Below, piece after piece: positions 27,086 through 36,375 of a stretch of 58,087 nt of DNA (positions are counted from its first letter, which is position 1; each line of letters opens with the position of its first letter). The translations under genes and the position numbers were made by a program. Source of the stretch: Eubacterium sp. (lineage in GTDB: Bacteria; Bacillota; Clostridia; Lachnospirales; Lachnospiraceae); the NCBI GenBank assembly GCA_017459345.1, contig JAFUDC010000007.1, positions 1 through 58,087 on the forward strand, read 5' to 3'. Below the pieces are notes generated by a model. The model did no database searches, was not told the DNA's origin, and saw only the letters and a program-made list of their open reading frames with translations.

Positions 27086-28630
27086 ATGAGCAAAAAACCA
27101 ACCGTATTGATGATATTAGACGGTTTTGGACTTAATGACAACCCGGAGGGTAATGCCATTGCCCAGGCCAATACTCCGGTCATTGATAAGCTGATGGCAG
27201 AGTGTCCTTTTGTCGCCGGCAATGCCAGCGGCATGGCTGTCGGACTTCCCGATGGTCAGATGGGTAACTCTGAGGTGGGTCATCTCAATATGGGTGCCGG
27301 CCGCATTGTCTATCAGGAGCTTACCAGGGTGACCAAGTCCATCCAGGATGGTGATTTTTTCCGGATTCCGGAGCTGCTTGCCGCAGTGGATAATTGTAAG
27401 AAGAACAATTCCACCCTGCATATGTACGGGCTTCTTTCCGACGGGGGCGTGCACAGCCACAATACCCATCTGTATGGCCTTCTTAAACTGGCAAAGCAGA
27501 ATGGACTTACTGATGTTGTGGTACACTGTTTCCTGGATGGCAGGGATACACCCCCGGCATCCGGCAAGGATTACATTGCCCAGCTTATGGATAAGATGGA
27601 GGAGATCGGTGTGGGAAGCATCGCCACCATCGAGGGCCGCTACTATGCTATGGACCGGGATACCAACTGGGACCGCGTGGAGAAGGCTTATGCCGCTTTA
27701 GTTTACGGCGAGGGTATCAAGGGAACAGACCCCATCAAGGTGATGGAAGATTCCTATGCAGCAGGGGTGACCGATGAGTTTGTGATCCCCACGGTGATTG
27801 AGAAGGATGGAAAACCGGTGGGTCAGATTAAGCCCCATGATTCCATCATCTTCTATAACTTCCGTCCGGACCGGGCCAGGGAGATAACCCGTTCCCTCTG
27901 TGACTCCGACTTTACCGGTTTTGAGAGAAGAAACGGCTTCTTCCCCCTGACCTATGTATGCTTTACCGACTATGACCCCACCATTCCCAATAAGCTGATT
28001 GCCTTCCATAAGGAAGAAGTCACCAACACATTCGGAGAGTTCCTTGCGGCCAATGGCCTCAAGCAGCTTCGGACCGCTGAGACAGAGAAGTATGCCCATG
28101 TCACCTTCTTCTTTAACGGCGGTGTGGAAGTGCCCAATGAAGGAGAGGAACGGCTCCTGGTTAAGTCCCCGGCCGTGGCAACCTATGACCTGCAGCCGGA
28201 GATGAGCGCTCCTGAGGTCTGCGATAACCTGGTAAATGCAATCCATTCCGGAAAGTATGATGTGATTGTGATCAACTTTGCCAACCCGGATATGGTTGGA
28301 CACACCGGTGTCATGGAAGCAGCCATCAAGGCCGTGGAAACGGTCGATACCTGTGTCGGCAGGGCAGTGAGAGCCATCAAAGAGGTAGGCGGTCAGATGT
28401 TCCTCTGCGCAGATCATGGAAACTGCGAGAAGATGATCGATTACGAGACCGGTGCACCTCATACCGCACATACCACCAACCCCGTGCCTTTCATCCTGAT
28501 CAACTATGACCGGGATTACACCTTAAGAGAAGGCGGATGCCTGGCAGATATCGCACCGACCCTGATCGAGATGATGGGGATGGAGCAGCCTGAAGAAATG
28601 ACAGGCAAATCCCTTCTTATCAGAAAATAG
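27086..28630 (+). CDS. gpmI: 2,3-bisphosphoglycerate-independent phosphoglycerate mutase
   Basis: A 514-residue cofactor-independent mutase converting 3- to 2-phosphoglycerate, with two metal ions. Metal and active-site motifs include LMILDGFGLN, GNSEVGHLNMGAGR with the phosphorylated Ser62, CFLDGRDTPP, GRYYAMDRDTNWDR, NFANPDMVGHTG and CADHGNCEKM. The frame opens at 27035 within tpiA, but AGGAG before the ATG at 27086 sets the start. Last gene of the cluster; enolase is not in this window. Confidence 0.97.
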   Translation: MSKKPTVLMILDGFGLNDNPEGNAIAQANTPVIDKLMAECPFVAGNASGMAVGLPDGQMGNSEVGHLNMGAGRIVYQELTRVTKSIQDGDFFRIPELLAAVDNCKKNNSTLHMYGLLSDGGVHSHNTHLYGLLKLAKQNGLTDVVVHCFLDGRDTPPASGKDYIAQLMDKMEEIGVGSIATIEGRYYAMDRDTNWDRVEKAYAALVYGEGIKGTDPIKVMEDSYAAGVTDEFVIPTVIEKDGKPVGQIKPHDSIIFYNFRPDRAREITRSLCDSDFTGFERRNGFFPLTYVCFTDYDPTIPNKLIAFHKEEVTNTFGEFLAANGLKQLRTAETEKYAHVTFFFNGGVEVPNEGEERLLVKSPAVATYDLQPEMSAPEVCDNLVNAIHSGKYDVIVINFANPDMVGHTGVMEAAIKAVETVDTCVGRAVRAIKEVGGQMFLCADHGNCEKMIDYETGAPHTAHTTNPVPFILINYDRDYTLREGGCLADIAPTLIEMMGMEQPEEMTGKSLLIRK

Positions 28631-28723
28631 GCAGTATGATTATTGTAACAGGTCAGTACCTCCTATGATTACTCATGGATGTTTATCATCGAAATATCAT
28701 CATCAGCTGCAATCATAAATGTA

Positions 28724-28752
28724 TTGCACCAGGAGAATTATTGCGTTATAAT
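28724..28752 (+). promoter_or_regulatory. Promoter of map
   Basis: TTGCAC (28724-28729), 17-base spacer, TATAAT (28747-28752). The transcript would start near 28759. Confidence 0.75.
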
Positions 28753-28773
28753 TCATATAAGGGAAGCCATATA

Positions 28774-28799
28774 AAGGGAGTTCCGACAGGGACTCCCTT
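28774..28799 (+). promoter_or_regulatory. Hairpin near the 5' end of the map mRNA
   Basis: AAGGGAGTTCC (28774-28784), loop GACA, GGGACTCCCTT (28789-28799), 11 pairs with one G-U. It begins about 15 bases after the predicted transcription start and lacks a T-run. It may stabilise the mRNA or end read-through from gpmI. Confidence 0.55.
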
Positions 28800-28835
28800 C
28801 GATTATGTGGAAAGTTTTTCTAAGGAGACATCAAG

Positions 28836-29705
28836 ATGAAAATAGGCAGAAATGACAAGTGCTGGTGTGGCAGCGGGAGAAAATATAAGACATGTCATAT
28901 GTCCTTTGACAACAGGATAAAGGATTACCAGAACAGGGGCTATGAGGTCCCTGACCATTCCATGATCAAAACGCCGGAGCAGATTGCCGGAATTCGGGAA
29001 GCGGGCAGGATGAATACCATGGTTCTGGATTACATTACTCCTTTTGTCAGGGAGGGGGTGACGACAGAGGAGCTTGACCGCAGGATAGAGGCCTACACCA
29101 GAGAGCTTGGCTGTATTCCCGCCTGCCTGGGTTATCAGGGCTATCCCAAGAGTGTCTGCATCTCCGTGGATGATGTGGTCTGCCATGGAATCCCGAATGA
29201 AAACCAGGTCTTAAAAAACGGGGATATCGTCAATGTTGACTGTACCACAATCTATAACGGATACTTTGGAGATGCCTCCCGCATGTTCTGCATAGGGGAT
29301 GTGCCGGAGGAAAAGAGGAAGCTTGTGGAGGTAACCAAGGAGTGTCTTGACCTTGCCCTTGCGGCAACAAAACCCTGGGGAACCATGGGAGATATGGGTT
29401 ACGCCTGCAATAAGCATGCCACAGAGAATGGCTATACCATCGTCCGGGAAATCGGCGGCCACGGCTGCGGTGTACATTTCCACGAGGACCCCTGGGTGAA
29501 CCACATCGGTACTCCTGATACGGGACTTCTCTTTGTGCCCGGGATGACCCTGACCATCGAGCCCATGGTCAATATGGGCAGGCCCGATGTCTATCAGGAT
29601 GCGGATGATGGATGGACCATCTACACAGAAGATGGGATGCCCTCCGCCCAGTGGGAATACACGATTCTGATCACGGAGGATGGGACGGAAATACTGTCTT
29701 ATTAA
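28836..29705 (+). CDS. map: Methionine aminopeptidase with N-terminal SEC-C zinc motif
   Basis: A 289-residue type I methionine aminopeptidase that trims the initiator methionine from new proteins. Residues 1-30 are a SEC-C zinc motif (NDKCWCGSGRKYKTCH), the form also seen at the end of SecA. The catalytic pita-bread fold follows: VNVDCTTIYNGYFGDASRMF (Asp pair), GHGCGVHFHEDP (His), TIEPM (Glu) and SAQWEYTIL (Glu). The SEC-C extension occurs in several Clostridia and may help ribosome binding. The gene is monocistronic or leads into the exonuclease gene. Confidence 0.95.
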   Translation: MKIGRNDKCWCGSGRKYKTCHMSFDNRIKDYQNRGYEVPDHSMIKTPEQIAGIREAGRMNTMVLDYITPFVREGVTTEELDRRIEAYTRELGCIPACLGYQGYPKSVCISVDDVVCHGIPNENQVLKNGDIVNVDCTTIYNGYFGDASRMFCIGDVPEEKRKLVEVTKECLDLALAATKPWGTMGDMGYACNKHATENGYTIVREIGGHGCGVHFHEDPWVNHIGTPDTGLLFVPGMTLTIEPMVNMGRPDVYQDADDGWTIYTEDGMPSAQWEYTILITEDGTEILSY

Positions 29706-29735
29706 TAATATTTATAATAGGCGAAAGGAGGTTCT

Positions 29736-30644
29736 ATGGGAGAGACGCAGAGCAAAGCAGCACATTCCTCCCGCAGCTCCCACCGGGGAAGACGGCGCGG
29801 ACGCAGCCGGGAAAAAGATAAGTATCTGGCTTTTTTTGATGCGGAGTACACCTGCTATATGGATTCTGACAGAGGTTTCGACCGCAGACACAGCAGCGAG
29901 GTAATATCCGTGGGACTGGTGATCACGGACCGGCACTTTAATGTGGCGGCAACCTACTATTCACCGATTCGCCCTCATTATAATCCCAGGCTTACCGGTT
30001 ATTGCAAGTCGCTCACCGGCCTTACCCAGAGGGAAATCGATGAGGCGCCGGATTACGAACAGGTTTTTACCAGGATGACAGAGATATTTCAGGATTACCC
30101 GGTTCGGGAGATCCTGGTCTGGGGGAACGACCACAAGACCCTTGAGGACGATGCCATGAGGAATCATCGGTCCATCTCAAAGAGGCACAGGAAGATCATC
30201 AATCAGGTAAGCGATCTGACAAGGCGGCTGACGAGCAGGGTTTTCGGGACGGGAACCACAGTCAGCCTGGCGGATATGAAGTATATCTGTGATATGGATC
30301 ACTATACCGCCCATAATGCTTTCGAGGATGCCATGGATCTTTACCAGGTGACCAAGTGCTGCATGCAGGACACCTATAATAAGGAGAAGGCAAAAAAGCT
30401 CTTCGATTACATTCATGACCGGAATACATACCATCAGTACCGCCGGTTTAAGTATCCGGATAAGAAGATTGACATCATATCCGATAAAAAACTAAAAAAA
30501 ATCAGCCAGGATTATATTGGGATACTCAAAGCCACTTATGGCGGCAGTGATCAGAAGGTTCCCCCGGAGATACTTGCCATATGTGATGATGTGAGAAGTC
30601 TGGCGGCCATGGGAAGTGTGGACCTTCCCAAGCTGGACGAGTGA
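29736..30644 (+). CDS. DEDDh 3'-5' exonuclease with basic N-terminus
   Basis: A 302-residue protein with an RNase T/DnaQ-type exonuclease domain (about 28-205). The acidic residues of ExoI lie in FFDAEYTC, those of ExoII in ILVWGNDHKTLEDD, and ExoIII in YTAHNAFEDAMDLYQV, giving the DEDDh set with its histidine. The first 25 residues are rich in Arg, Lys and Ser (SHRGRRRGRSREK), a likely nucleic-acid clamp. The C-terminal 95 residues are basic and not recognised. It resembles sporulation-linked KapD-like and ERI1-like nucleases in layout; substrate unknown. Confidence 0.8.
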   Translation: MGETQSKAAHSSRSSHRGRRRGRSREKDKYLAFFDAEYTCYMDSDRGFDRRHSSEVISVGLVITDRHFNVAATYYSPIRPHYNPRLTGYCKSLTGLTQREIDEAPDYEQVFTRMTEIFQDYPVREILVWGNDHKTLEDDAMRNHRSISKRHRKIINQVSDLTRRLTSRVFGTGTTVSLADMKYICDMDHYTAHNAFEDAMDLYQVTKCCMQDTYNKEKAKKLFDYIHDRNTYHQYRRFKYPDKKIDIISDKKLKKISQDYIGILKATYGGSDQKVPPEILAICDDVRSLAAMGSVDLPKLDE

Positions 30645-30719
30645 CCGGTAAGATTTATTTCGGTATAGCTGGCTTATAGCAGGCGCCGGGAATGCATGAT
30701 GGTGCTCTTGATGCCAAGC

Positions 30720-30775
30720 AGGAAGGGCTCATAATGCTGTCTGTCTGACGGGAGACAGCATTATGAGCCCTTCCT
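30720..30775. repeat. 23-bp perfect inverted repeat after the exonuclease gene
   Basis: AGGAAGGGCTCATAATGCTG plus TCT (30720-30742) is exactly complementary to 30753-30775, with a ten-base loop. There is no T-run on either side. It could be a factor-independent terminator of an unusual kind, an RNase III site, or the remnant of a small mobile element. Confidence 0.75.
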
Positions 30776-30814
30776 GATATCATGACGATTTTATATAAAG
30801 GGAAAGGATATCCT

Positions 30815-32191
30815 ATGTTTTCTCAATATGATCAGATCATCTTTCACATCGATGTAAACTCTGCCTTCTTAAGCTGGTCTGCCATCCGTGAGCTTAAGCA
30901 GGGATCTGACAGGGATCTGCGGACCATTCCCTCAATTGTGGGCGGTGACATAAAGACCCGGCACGGGGTGGTTCTGGCAAAATCCATTCAGGCAAAGAAG
31001 TATGGGATAAAAACCGGAGAACCGGTCATGACGGCTCTTAAGAAGTGCCCGACCCTGGTCTCCGTACCGCCGGACCATCATTACTACCGGGAGATGAGCC
31101 GGCAGCTGATGGAGTTTCTTACGGGGATCTGCCCTGTGATCGAGCAGGTCAGCGTGGATGAGTGCTATCTGGATTACACCCCGATCCGGACCAGGTATCC
31201 TTCTCCTGAGGAGGCTGCACGAATCATAAGAGAAGGCGTATATAAACAGTTTGGCTATACCGTCAATGTGGGGATCTCCGACAGGAAGGTTCTGGCCAAG
31301 ATGGCCTCCGATTTTGAGAAGCCTGATAAGACCCATACCCTTTACCAGCATGAGATTCAGGAGAAAATGTGGCCTCTGCCGGTGGGAGAACTCTATATGT
31401 GCGGGCGGAGCGCGGCTAAGAAGCTTAATGCCATGGGGATTGATACCATCGGTGACCTGGCTCTGGCAGATTCCACACTGATTGAAGCTCATCTGAAAAA
31501 GCACGGCATGCTCCTGCAAAGATATGCCAGAGGGGAAGACCGGTCCAAGGTTAAGCCCCAGCGGGACAGGGCCAAGGGAATCGGTCACTCCACCACCCTG
31601 TCTTCTGATGTCAGGAACCGGGAGGAGGCTTACCAGGTCCTTAAGAAGCTGGCGGGCAAGGTGGCAGACCGGCTGAAAAAACAGCATTTCAAAGCGGGAA
31701 ATGTCTGTACAGAGATTAAATATGCCTCCTTCCAGTCAGTGTCCCACCAGTGCATGCTGGATTCCGAGACTGCTTCCGCAGACAGGATTCTCCAGACAGC
31801 CATGAAGCTTTTTGATGAGCTCTGGAGCGGAGAACCGGTCCGCCTCCTGGGCATTAGGGCCACCAGGCTTATTGAGGACAGCCAGCCCACTCAGATGTCC
31901 TTTGCAGATTATGAGCAGATCATGCCGGAAATCCGCAAAACACTGGAAGAGAAGAGGGAGAGAGAAAAACAGGAGAAAGAGGAAAAAGAGAAGAGGGAGA
32001 GAGAAAAACAGGAGAAAGAGGAAAAAGAGAAGAGGGAGAGAGAACGGCAGGAGAAAGAGAGAAAAAAACCGGAGAGAGAAAAGCAGGATAAAGAGAATCG
32101 AAAGAAAAAACTGGAAGCTGCCATGAACTCCATAAACAGTAAATATGGGGATGGGGCGATTAGAAAAGGATTGTCCGAAAAACTTTCATGA
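30815..32191 (+). CDS. dinB: DNA polymerase IV (Y family) with repetitive charged tail
   Basis: A 458-residue translesion polymerase. Palm motifs are FHIDVNSAFLSW (first Asp), VSVDECYLDYT (catalytic Asp-Glu) and a helix-hairpin-helix MCGRSAAKKLNAMGIDTIGDLA; the little finger ends near residue 375. The C-terminal part (about 378-432) is almost only Glu, Lys, Arg and Gln, made by a 39-base tandem repeat, and the protein ends MNSINSKYGDGAIRKGLSEK. AAAGGA before 30815 sets the start rather than the ATG at 30782. Confidence 0.92.
   Translation: MFSQYDQIIFHIDVNSAFLSWSAIRELKQGSDRDLRTIPSIVGGDIKTRHGVVLAKSIQAKKYGIKTGEPVMTALKKCPTLVSVPPDHHYYREMSRQLMEFLTGICPVIEQVSVDECYLDYTPIRTRYPSPEEAARIIREGVYKQFGYTVNVGISDRKVLAKMASDFEKPDKTHTLYQHEIQEKMWPLPVGELYMCGRSAAKKLNAMGIDTIGDLALADSTLIEAHLKKHGMLLQRYARGEDRSKVKPQRDRAKGIGHSTTLSSDVRNREEAYQVLKKLAGKVADRLKKQHFKAGNVCTEIKYASFQSVSHQCMLDSETASADRILQTAMKLFDELWSGEPVRLLGIRATRLIEDSQPTQMSFADYEQIMPEIRKTLEEKREREKQEKEEKEKREREKQEKEEKEKRERERQEKERKKPEREKQDKENRKKKLEAAMNSINSKYGDGAIRKGLSEKLS
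31949..32065 (+). repeat. 39-bp tandem repeat inside dinB
   Basis: Two identical 39-base units (31949-31987 and 31988-32026) and a third diverged unit (from 32027). Each encodes EKREREKQEKEEK, so the frame is preserved. Copy number could vary between strains. Confidence 0.9.
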
Positions 32192-32226
32192 AACAAACGA
32201 ATACCTTTCAATAACAAGAAATAACA

Positions 32227-32255
32227 TTTACAAATGAAAGAGTTAACAGGATAAT
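32227..32255 (+). promoter_or_regulatory. Promoter of hppA
   Basis: TTTACA (32227-32232), 17-base spacer, GATAAT (32250-32255), leaving a leader of about 160 bases. Confidence 0.6.
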
Positions 32256-32294
32256 ATTGCTATGTCAGTAAAAGGGGAAGTGCAGTCTGCGCAT

Positions 32295-32365
32295 CTTATG
32301 CCTTTTGCATTTTAGTCGGAATCTGAATATGGAGCCCGTAATTCCTGCATATACTGGCGCATAAG
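32295..32365 (+). promoter_or_regulatory. Folded leader of hppA
   Basis: CTTATGC (32295-32301) pairs with GCATAAG (32359-32365), and inside it GGAAT (32318-32322) pairs with ATTCC (32341-32345). No known riboswitch recognised. Confidence 0.35.
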
Positions 32366-32421
32366 AGGGCAGATTATGATAAACATGCCCCTACATTACA
32401 TTTTATAAGGAGGACACTGTT

Positions 32422-34419
32422 ATGGGAGTGAACTTAGGTAATCTGGCATATGTTGCACCGGTCCTTGGCGTGTGTGCACTTTTATTTGCCTTTTATCTGA
32501 TTCAGAAAGTTTCAAAACAAGATGCAGGAACAGACAGGATGAAGGAGATCGCTGCATTTATTCATGAGGGTGCCAAGGCATTCCTTATGGCCGAGTACAG
32601 GATTCTTATCTTTTTCGTTATCATTCTGTTTGTTCTGATTGGAGTAGGTATCAGCTGGGTGACAGCCGTATGCTTCCTGGTAGGAGCTGCATTCTCCACG
32701 GCTGCCGGCTATATCGGTATGAATATTGCCACCAAGGCTAATGTCCGCACGGCAGCTGCTGCCAAGGATGGCGGTATGAACAAGGCTTTGTCCGTTGCTT
32801 TCTCCGGCGGAGCTGTTATGGGTATGTGTGTTGTTGGTTTCGGTCTTTTTGGAGCCAGCGTGATCTACATCGTAACCGGCAATCCGGATGTACTGTCCGG
32901 ATTCTCACTGGGTGCATCATCCATCGCTTTATTTGCCCGTGTGGGCGGCGGTATCTACACCAAGGCTGCTGACGTGGGTGCTGACCTGGTTGGTAAGGTT
33001 GAGGCCGGTATCCCTGAGGATGACCCGCGTAACCCGGCGGTTATCGCAGATAACGTAGGTGATAACGTGGGTGACGTTGCCGGTATGGGCGCTGACCTTT
33101 TCGAGTCCTATGTGGGTTCCATCGTTTCCGCCATCACCTTAGGTGTGGTCAGTTATCAGGTAAATGGAGCAGTATTTCCTCTGCTGATCGCAGCCCTGGG
33201 AATCCTGGCCAGCATCATCGGTACCTTCTTCGTTAAGGGTGATGAGAATTCCAGCCCCCATAAGGCATTGAATTTCGGTAACTATTCCGCCAGTGTGATT
33301 GTTGTTGTCGGCGTTCTCATCTTAAGTAAGGTATTCTTCGGCCGCTTCAACGAGGCCATTGCCATCATCTTTGGTCTGGCGGTTGGTCTGATCATCGGTT
33401 TCATCACCGAGGTTTACACATCCGGAGATTACCGTTTTGTTCAGAAGATTGCCCAGCAGTCTGAGACCGGTCCGGCTACCACCGTTATTTCCGGTATCGC
33501 AGTTGGTTTCCAGTCCACAGCTATCCCGATCGTACTGATTGCCATCGGCATCATCGGTGCATTCAAGTTTGCAGGCCTCTACGGAATCGCCCTGGCAGCT
33601 GTCGGCATGCTTTCCACCACAGGTATCACCGTAGCCGTTGATGCCTACGGCCCCATCGCTGATAATGCAGGTGGTATCGCAGAGATGGCCCACCTTCCCA
33701 AGGGAGTTCGTAAGATCACGGATAAGCTGGACGCTGTTGGTAATACCACAGCAGCCATGGGTAAGGGATTTGCCATTGGTTCCGCAGCCCTCACCGCTCT
33801 GGCACTTTTCGTTTCCTATGCTCAGGCAGTCGGGCTCTTTGAGAGCGGCATCGACCTGCTTGACTATAAGGTAATCGTCGGTCTCTTTATCGGCGGTATG
33901 CTTCCCTTCCTCTTCTCAGCATTTACCATGGATTCCGTATCCAAGGCTGCTTACAAGATGATCGAGGAAGTCCGCAGACAGTTCAGAACCATCCCCGGAA
34001 TCCTGGAAGGAACAGGCAAGCCGGATTATACATCCTGTGTAGCTATCTCTACTCAGGCTGCTTTAAGAGAGATGATGGTACCCGGTGTTATGGCAGTTAT
34101 CGCCCCGCTCTTAATCGGTCTTCTCTTAGGACCGGATGCTCTGGGCGGACTTCTGGCCGGTGCCCTGGTTACCGGTGTTATGCTGGCAATCTTTATGTCC
34201 AACTCCGGTGGTGCATGGGATAACGCCAAGAAGTCCATCGAGGATGGAAACCATGGCGGCACGGGCTCTGAGGCCCATCACGCAGCCGTAGTCGGTGATA
34301 CTGTAGGTGACCCCTTCAAGGATACTTCAGGACCATCCATCAACATCCTGATCAAGCTGATGACAGTTGTGGCACTGGTATTTGCTCCGTTGTTCTTAAA
34401 GTTTGGCGGATTGATTTAA
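32422..34419 (+). CDS. hppA: Membrane-bound ion-pumping pyrophosphatase
   Basis: A 665-residue, 15-16-helix pump that couples hydrolysis of pyrophosphate to export of H+ or Na+. The catalytic loops are [47 protein letters not shown] and the late [30 protein letters not shown] has Ala where K+-independent enzymes have Lys, so the enzyme should be K+-dependent. Whether it pumps H+ or Na+ cannot be decided by eye. It saves energy from pyrophosphate made in biosynthesis. Confidence 0.96.
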   Translation: MGVNLGNLAYVAPVLGVCALLFAFYLIQKVSKQDAGTDRMKEIAAFIHEGAKAFLMAEYRILIFFVIILFVLIGVGISWVTAVCFLVGAAFSTAAGYIGMNIATKANVRTAAAAKDGGMNKALSVAFSGGAVMGMCVVGFGLFGASVIYIVTGNPDVLSGFSLGASSIALFARVGGGIYTKAADVGADLVGKVEAGIPEDDPRNPAVIADNVGDNVGDVAGMGADLFESYVGSIVSAITLGVVSYQVNGAVFPLLIAALGILASIIGTFFVKGDENSSPHKALNFGNYSASVIVVVGVLILSKVFFGRFNEAIAIIFGLAVGLIIGFITEVYTSGDYRFVQKIAQQSETGPATTVISGIAVGFQSTAIPIVLIAIGIIGAFKFAGLYGIALAAVGMLSTTGITVAVDAYGPIADNAGGIAEMAHLPKGVRKITDKLDAVGNTTAAMGKGFAIGSAALTALALFVSYAQAVGLFESGIDLLDYKVIVGLFIGGMLPFLFSAFTMDSVSKAAYKMIEEVRRQFRTIPGILEGTGKPDYTSCVAISTQAALREMMVPGVMAVIAPLLIGLLLGPDALGGLLAGALVTGVMLAIFMSNSGGAWDNAKKSIEDGNHGGTGSEAHHAAVVGDTVGDPFKDTSGPSINILIKLMTVVALVFAPLFLKFGGLI

Positions 34420-34439
34420 ACGATAGAATCTGATATTAT
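34411..34439 (+). promoter_or_regulatory. Promoter of ptb
   Basis: TTGATT (34411-34416), 17-base spacer, TATTAT (34434-34439). The -35 element lies in the last codons of hppA. The transcript would start near 34446, at the beginning of the leader stem. Confidence 0.7.
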
Positions 34440-34441
34440 AT

Positions 34442-34502
34442 GAATTGCGGACCCTGGCCCGGACTTAAGGAAGACGATCCTGGGACAGTGGTTTCGCAAT
34501 TC
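34442..34502 (+). ncRNA. 5' leader RNA structure, copy 2 (before ptb)
   Basis: The outer stem pairs GAATTGCGGACC (34442-34453) with GGTTTCGCAATTC (34490-34502) with one bulged T; the inner stem pairs CCCGGA (34458-34463) with TCC-T-GGG (34478-34484). The segment GACAGTGGTTTCGCAATTCGCT matches copy 1 at 12970-12991 at 20 of 22 positions, whereas the opposing strand differs and still pairs. The predicted transcript begins at or within the first bases of the stem. Confidence 0.5.
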
Positions 34503-34542
34503 GCTATACTGATATTCTAATTATGAGGGGAGTATTATTATT

Positions 34543-35478
34543 ATGACTGAACAATTTCCTACCGATTTTAATATGATCGTAGATAAGGCCAGGGAGCTTA
34601 AGAAACCCATTCGTGTGGTTATTGCCGGCGCTGAGTGTGAGAATATCCTTTTAGGGGCATTCGATGCCCAGGAATCCGGTTTTGTCTATCCTATCCTTGT
34701 CGGAAACCATAAGAGGATCTGGGATATCCTTGAGCAGTATGGTCTTAAGGACAGAGAGTTTGATTTCCATCCGATTTCCAGGGATACTAACTCAGTACAG
34801 TATGCCATCGATATGATCCAGGCCGGCGAGGCTGATGTTCTCATGAGGGGTAATACCCAGACCAGAGACTTCCTCCTCCCTGTTCTTAATAAGTCCAACC
34901 GTCTTCTTGACGGCGAAGGTCTCATGACCCACGTCGTTCTGGTAAAGATTCCGGACTGTGAGAAGATTCTGGCCATTTCCGATCCTACCATCCTGGTACG
35001 TCCGTCTATCGAACAGAGAAAAGAAGTTATCAAGAACATGGTCCGGGCATTAAAACTGATCGGAGTGGAGAAGCCCAATATCGCAATCCTCTCCCTGGTA
35101 GAGAAGCCCAGTTTCCATATGAAGGACACTGTTGAGGCGCAGACCCTGGTTCTTCACCAGCAGGAAGAGCATTTTGCAGACTGCAACCTGGTTGGACCCA
35201 TTCCTTATGACCTGATTGTCAGCAAGGAAGCAGCAAGATTGAAGAAGTATGACTGCGAGTACTGCGGTGAGTTCGATGGTATCGTGGCTCCCGACCTGAT
35301 GAGCGGCAACCTCATGATCAAGATTCTTGAGATGAACTCCAGAGCAAACAGCTGTGGTGTTATCGTAGGTGCCAAGATTCCGATTGCCATCACTTCAAGA
35401 AGTGATTCCAAGGAACAGGCTTATCTGTCCCTGGCAGCTTGTGCTGTTATGGCTCAGATGGATCGCTATAAAAAATAA
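34543..35478 (+). CDS. ptb: Phosphate butyryltransferase-type acyltransferase
   Basis: A 311-residue protein of the phosphate acetyl/butyryltransferase fold. Family features are PIRVVIAGAECENILLGAFDAQE, DVLMRGNTQTRDFLLPVLNK, GLMTHVVLVKIP, AEAQTL-type VEAQTLVLHQ, DGIVAPDLMSGNLMIKIL and a C-terminal PIAITSRSDSKEQAYLSLA. In butyrate formers it moves the acyl group of butyryl-CoA to phosphate, and a butyrate kinase gene usually follows; none is present here, so the substrate may be another acyl-CoA. It is a single-gene unit between its own promoter and a strong terminator. Confidence 0.85.
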   Translation: MTEQFPTDFNMIVDKARELKKPIRVVIAGAECENILLGAFDAQESGFVYPILVGNHKRIWDILEQYGLKDREFDFHPISRDTNSVQYAIDMIQAGEADVLMRGNTQTRDFLLPVLNKSNRLLDGEGLMTHVVLVKIPDCEKILAISDPTILVRPSIEQRKEVIKNMVRALKLIGVEKPNIAILSLVEKPSFHMKDTVEAQTLVLHQQEEHFADCNLVGPIPYDLIVSKEAARLKKYDCEYCGEFDGIVAPDLMSGNLMIKILEMNSRANSCGVIVGAKIPIAITSRSDSKEQAYLSLAACAVMAQMDRYKK

Positions 35479-35491
35479 TTAAGTCATAGCC

Positions 35492-35535
35492 GGGGCGGGC
35501 AGGATCTAAAGCAGATCCTGCCCGCCCCTTCTTTT
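35492..35535 (+). terminator. Terminator of ptb
   Basis: A 16-bp perfect stem, GGGGCGGGCAGGATCT (35492-35507) with AGATCCTGCCCGCCCC (35513-35528), loop AAAGC, then TTCTTTT. Confidence 0.95.
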
Positions 35536-35693
35536 ATTTATTAGAATCTTCATCTGCATAAATGTCGATATGTTATAATGATTTTCGACGGGAAGAGATC
35601 CTATATGACACAGGGATACATATAATGATTGACAAAAAGAGTTTTGCTCTGTTACCATAAATGATAAGATATTCATCAGAAGGGAGATTGCGT

Positions 35694-36221
35694 ATGCGTA
35701 AGATTATGTTTATCGGCCGCAGTGAGGCCGGCAAGACAACGCTGACCCAGGCTATGAAGGGGAATACGATCACATATCATAAGACGCAGTACGTCAATCA
35801 CTTTGACGCCATTATCGATACGCCCGGAGAGTACCTGCAGTCAAAGAATCTGATCTCTGCCCTGGCTGTCTTTACCGCGGAGGCAGATGTCATAGGATTG
35901 CTGATGGATTCCACGGAGCCCTATTCCCTCTACTCCCCTAATCTGACACCGGTATGCAACCGGGAGGTGGTGGGAGTAGTCACCAAAATTGACCATTGGG
36001 CTGCCGATCCAGCCCAGGCTGCCGCCTGGCTTGAGCTTGCCGGCTGCAGGAAGATTTTCTACACCAGCGCTTTTACCGGAGAGGGGATTGCCGATATCCT
36101 GTCTTACCTTAAGGAGGAGAGAGATGTGCTTCCCTGGGAGGAGGTAAAAGCTCAGTATGATGAGCTTGGATTTGGTGCGGGAGAGCAGGATAAGGATGAT
36201 AAGAGGTTTCACAACATATGA
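35694..36221 (+). CDS. EutP/PduV-like small GTPase, orphan
   Basis: A 175-residue P-loop protein of the EutP/PduV family. It has FIGRSEAGKTTLTQAM (Walker A, about 6-16), IDTPGEYLQ (switch II region), TKIDHW in place of NKxD, and FYTSAFTGEGIADILSYL. Family members normally belong to ethanolamine or propanediol microcompartment operons; no such gene is in the window. An isolated copy may have another role in signalling or membrane association. AAGGGAG before 35694 decides the start over an upstream in-frame codon at 35661. Confidence 0.82.
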   Translation: MRKIMFIGRSEAGKTTLTQAMKGNTITYHKTQYVNHFDAIIDTPGEYLQSKNLISALAVFTAEADVIGLLMDSTEPYSLYSPNLTPVCNREVVGVVTKIDHWAADPAQAAAWLELAGCRKIFYTSAFTGEGIADILSYLKEERDVLPWEEVKAQYDELGFGAGEQDKDDKRFHNI

Positions 36222-36333
36222 TTCCGGGGTCCAAAAAGTCTATGTCACGATATGCATAATTCCAGAGAACAATCCGTGGCCGGATAAGAAGAATAAATAT
36301 AAGATAACTATGGAAAAACATGTGAACTTGGTA

Positions 36334-36339
36334 TATAAT
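36334..36339 (+). promoter_or_regulatory. Probable -10 of the small-protein gene
   Basis: TATAAT at 36334-36339 with a weak TGGAAA -35 at 36311-36316 and a 17-base spacer. Confidence 0.45.
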
Positions 36340-36375
36340 AAAGATAAGTTCTGAGTTTTTAGAGGAGGTATTTTC

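Noticed and set aside
31949-32065. CRISPR-like repeats
   Set aside because: The units are directly adjacent without spacers and code for an in-frame protein repeat of DinB.
34442-34545. T-box riboswitch in front of ptb
   Set aside because: The TGGTTTCGC segment recalls the T-box TGGNACCGC, but two positions differ, the leader is only about 100 bases long, and there is no stem I with specifier loop and no terminator/antiterminator pair.
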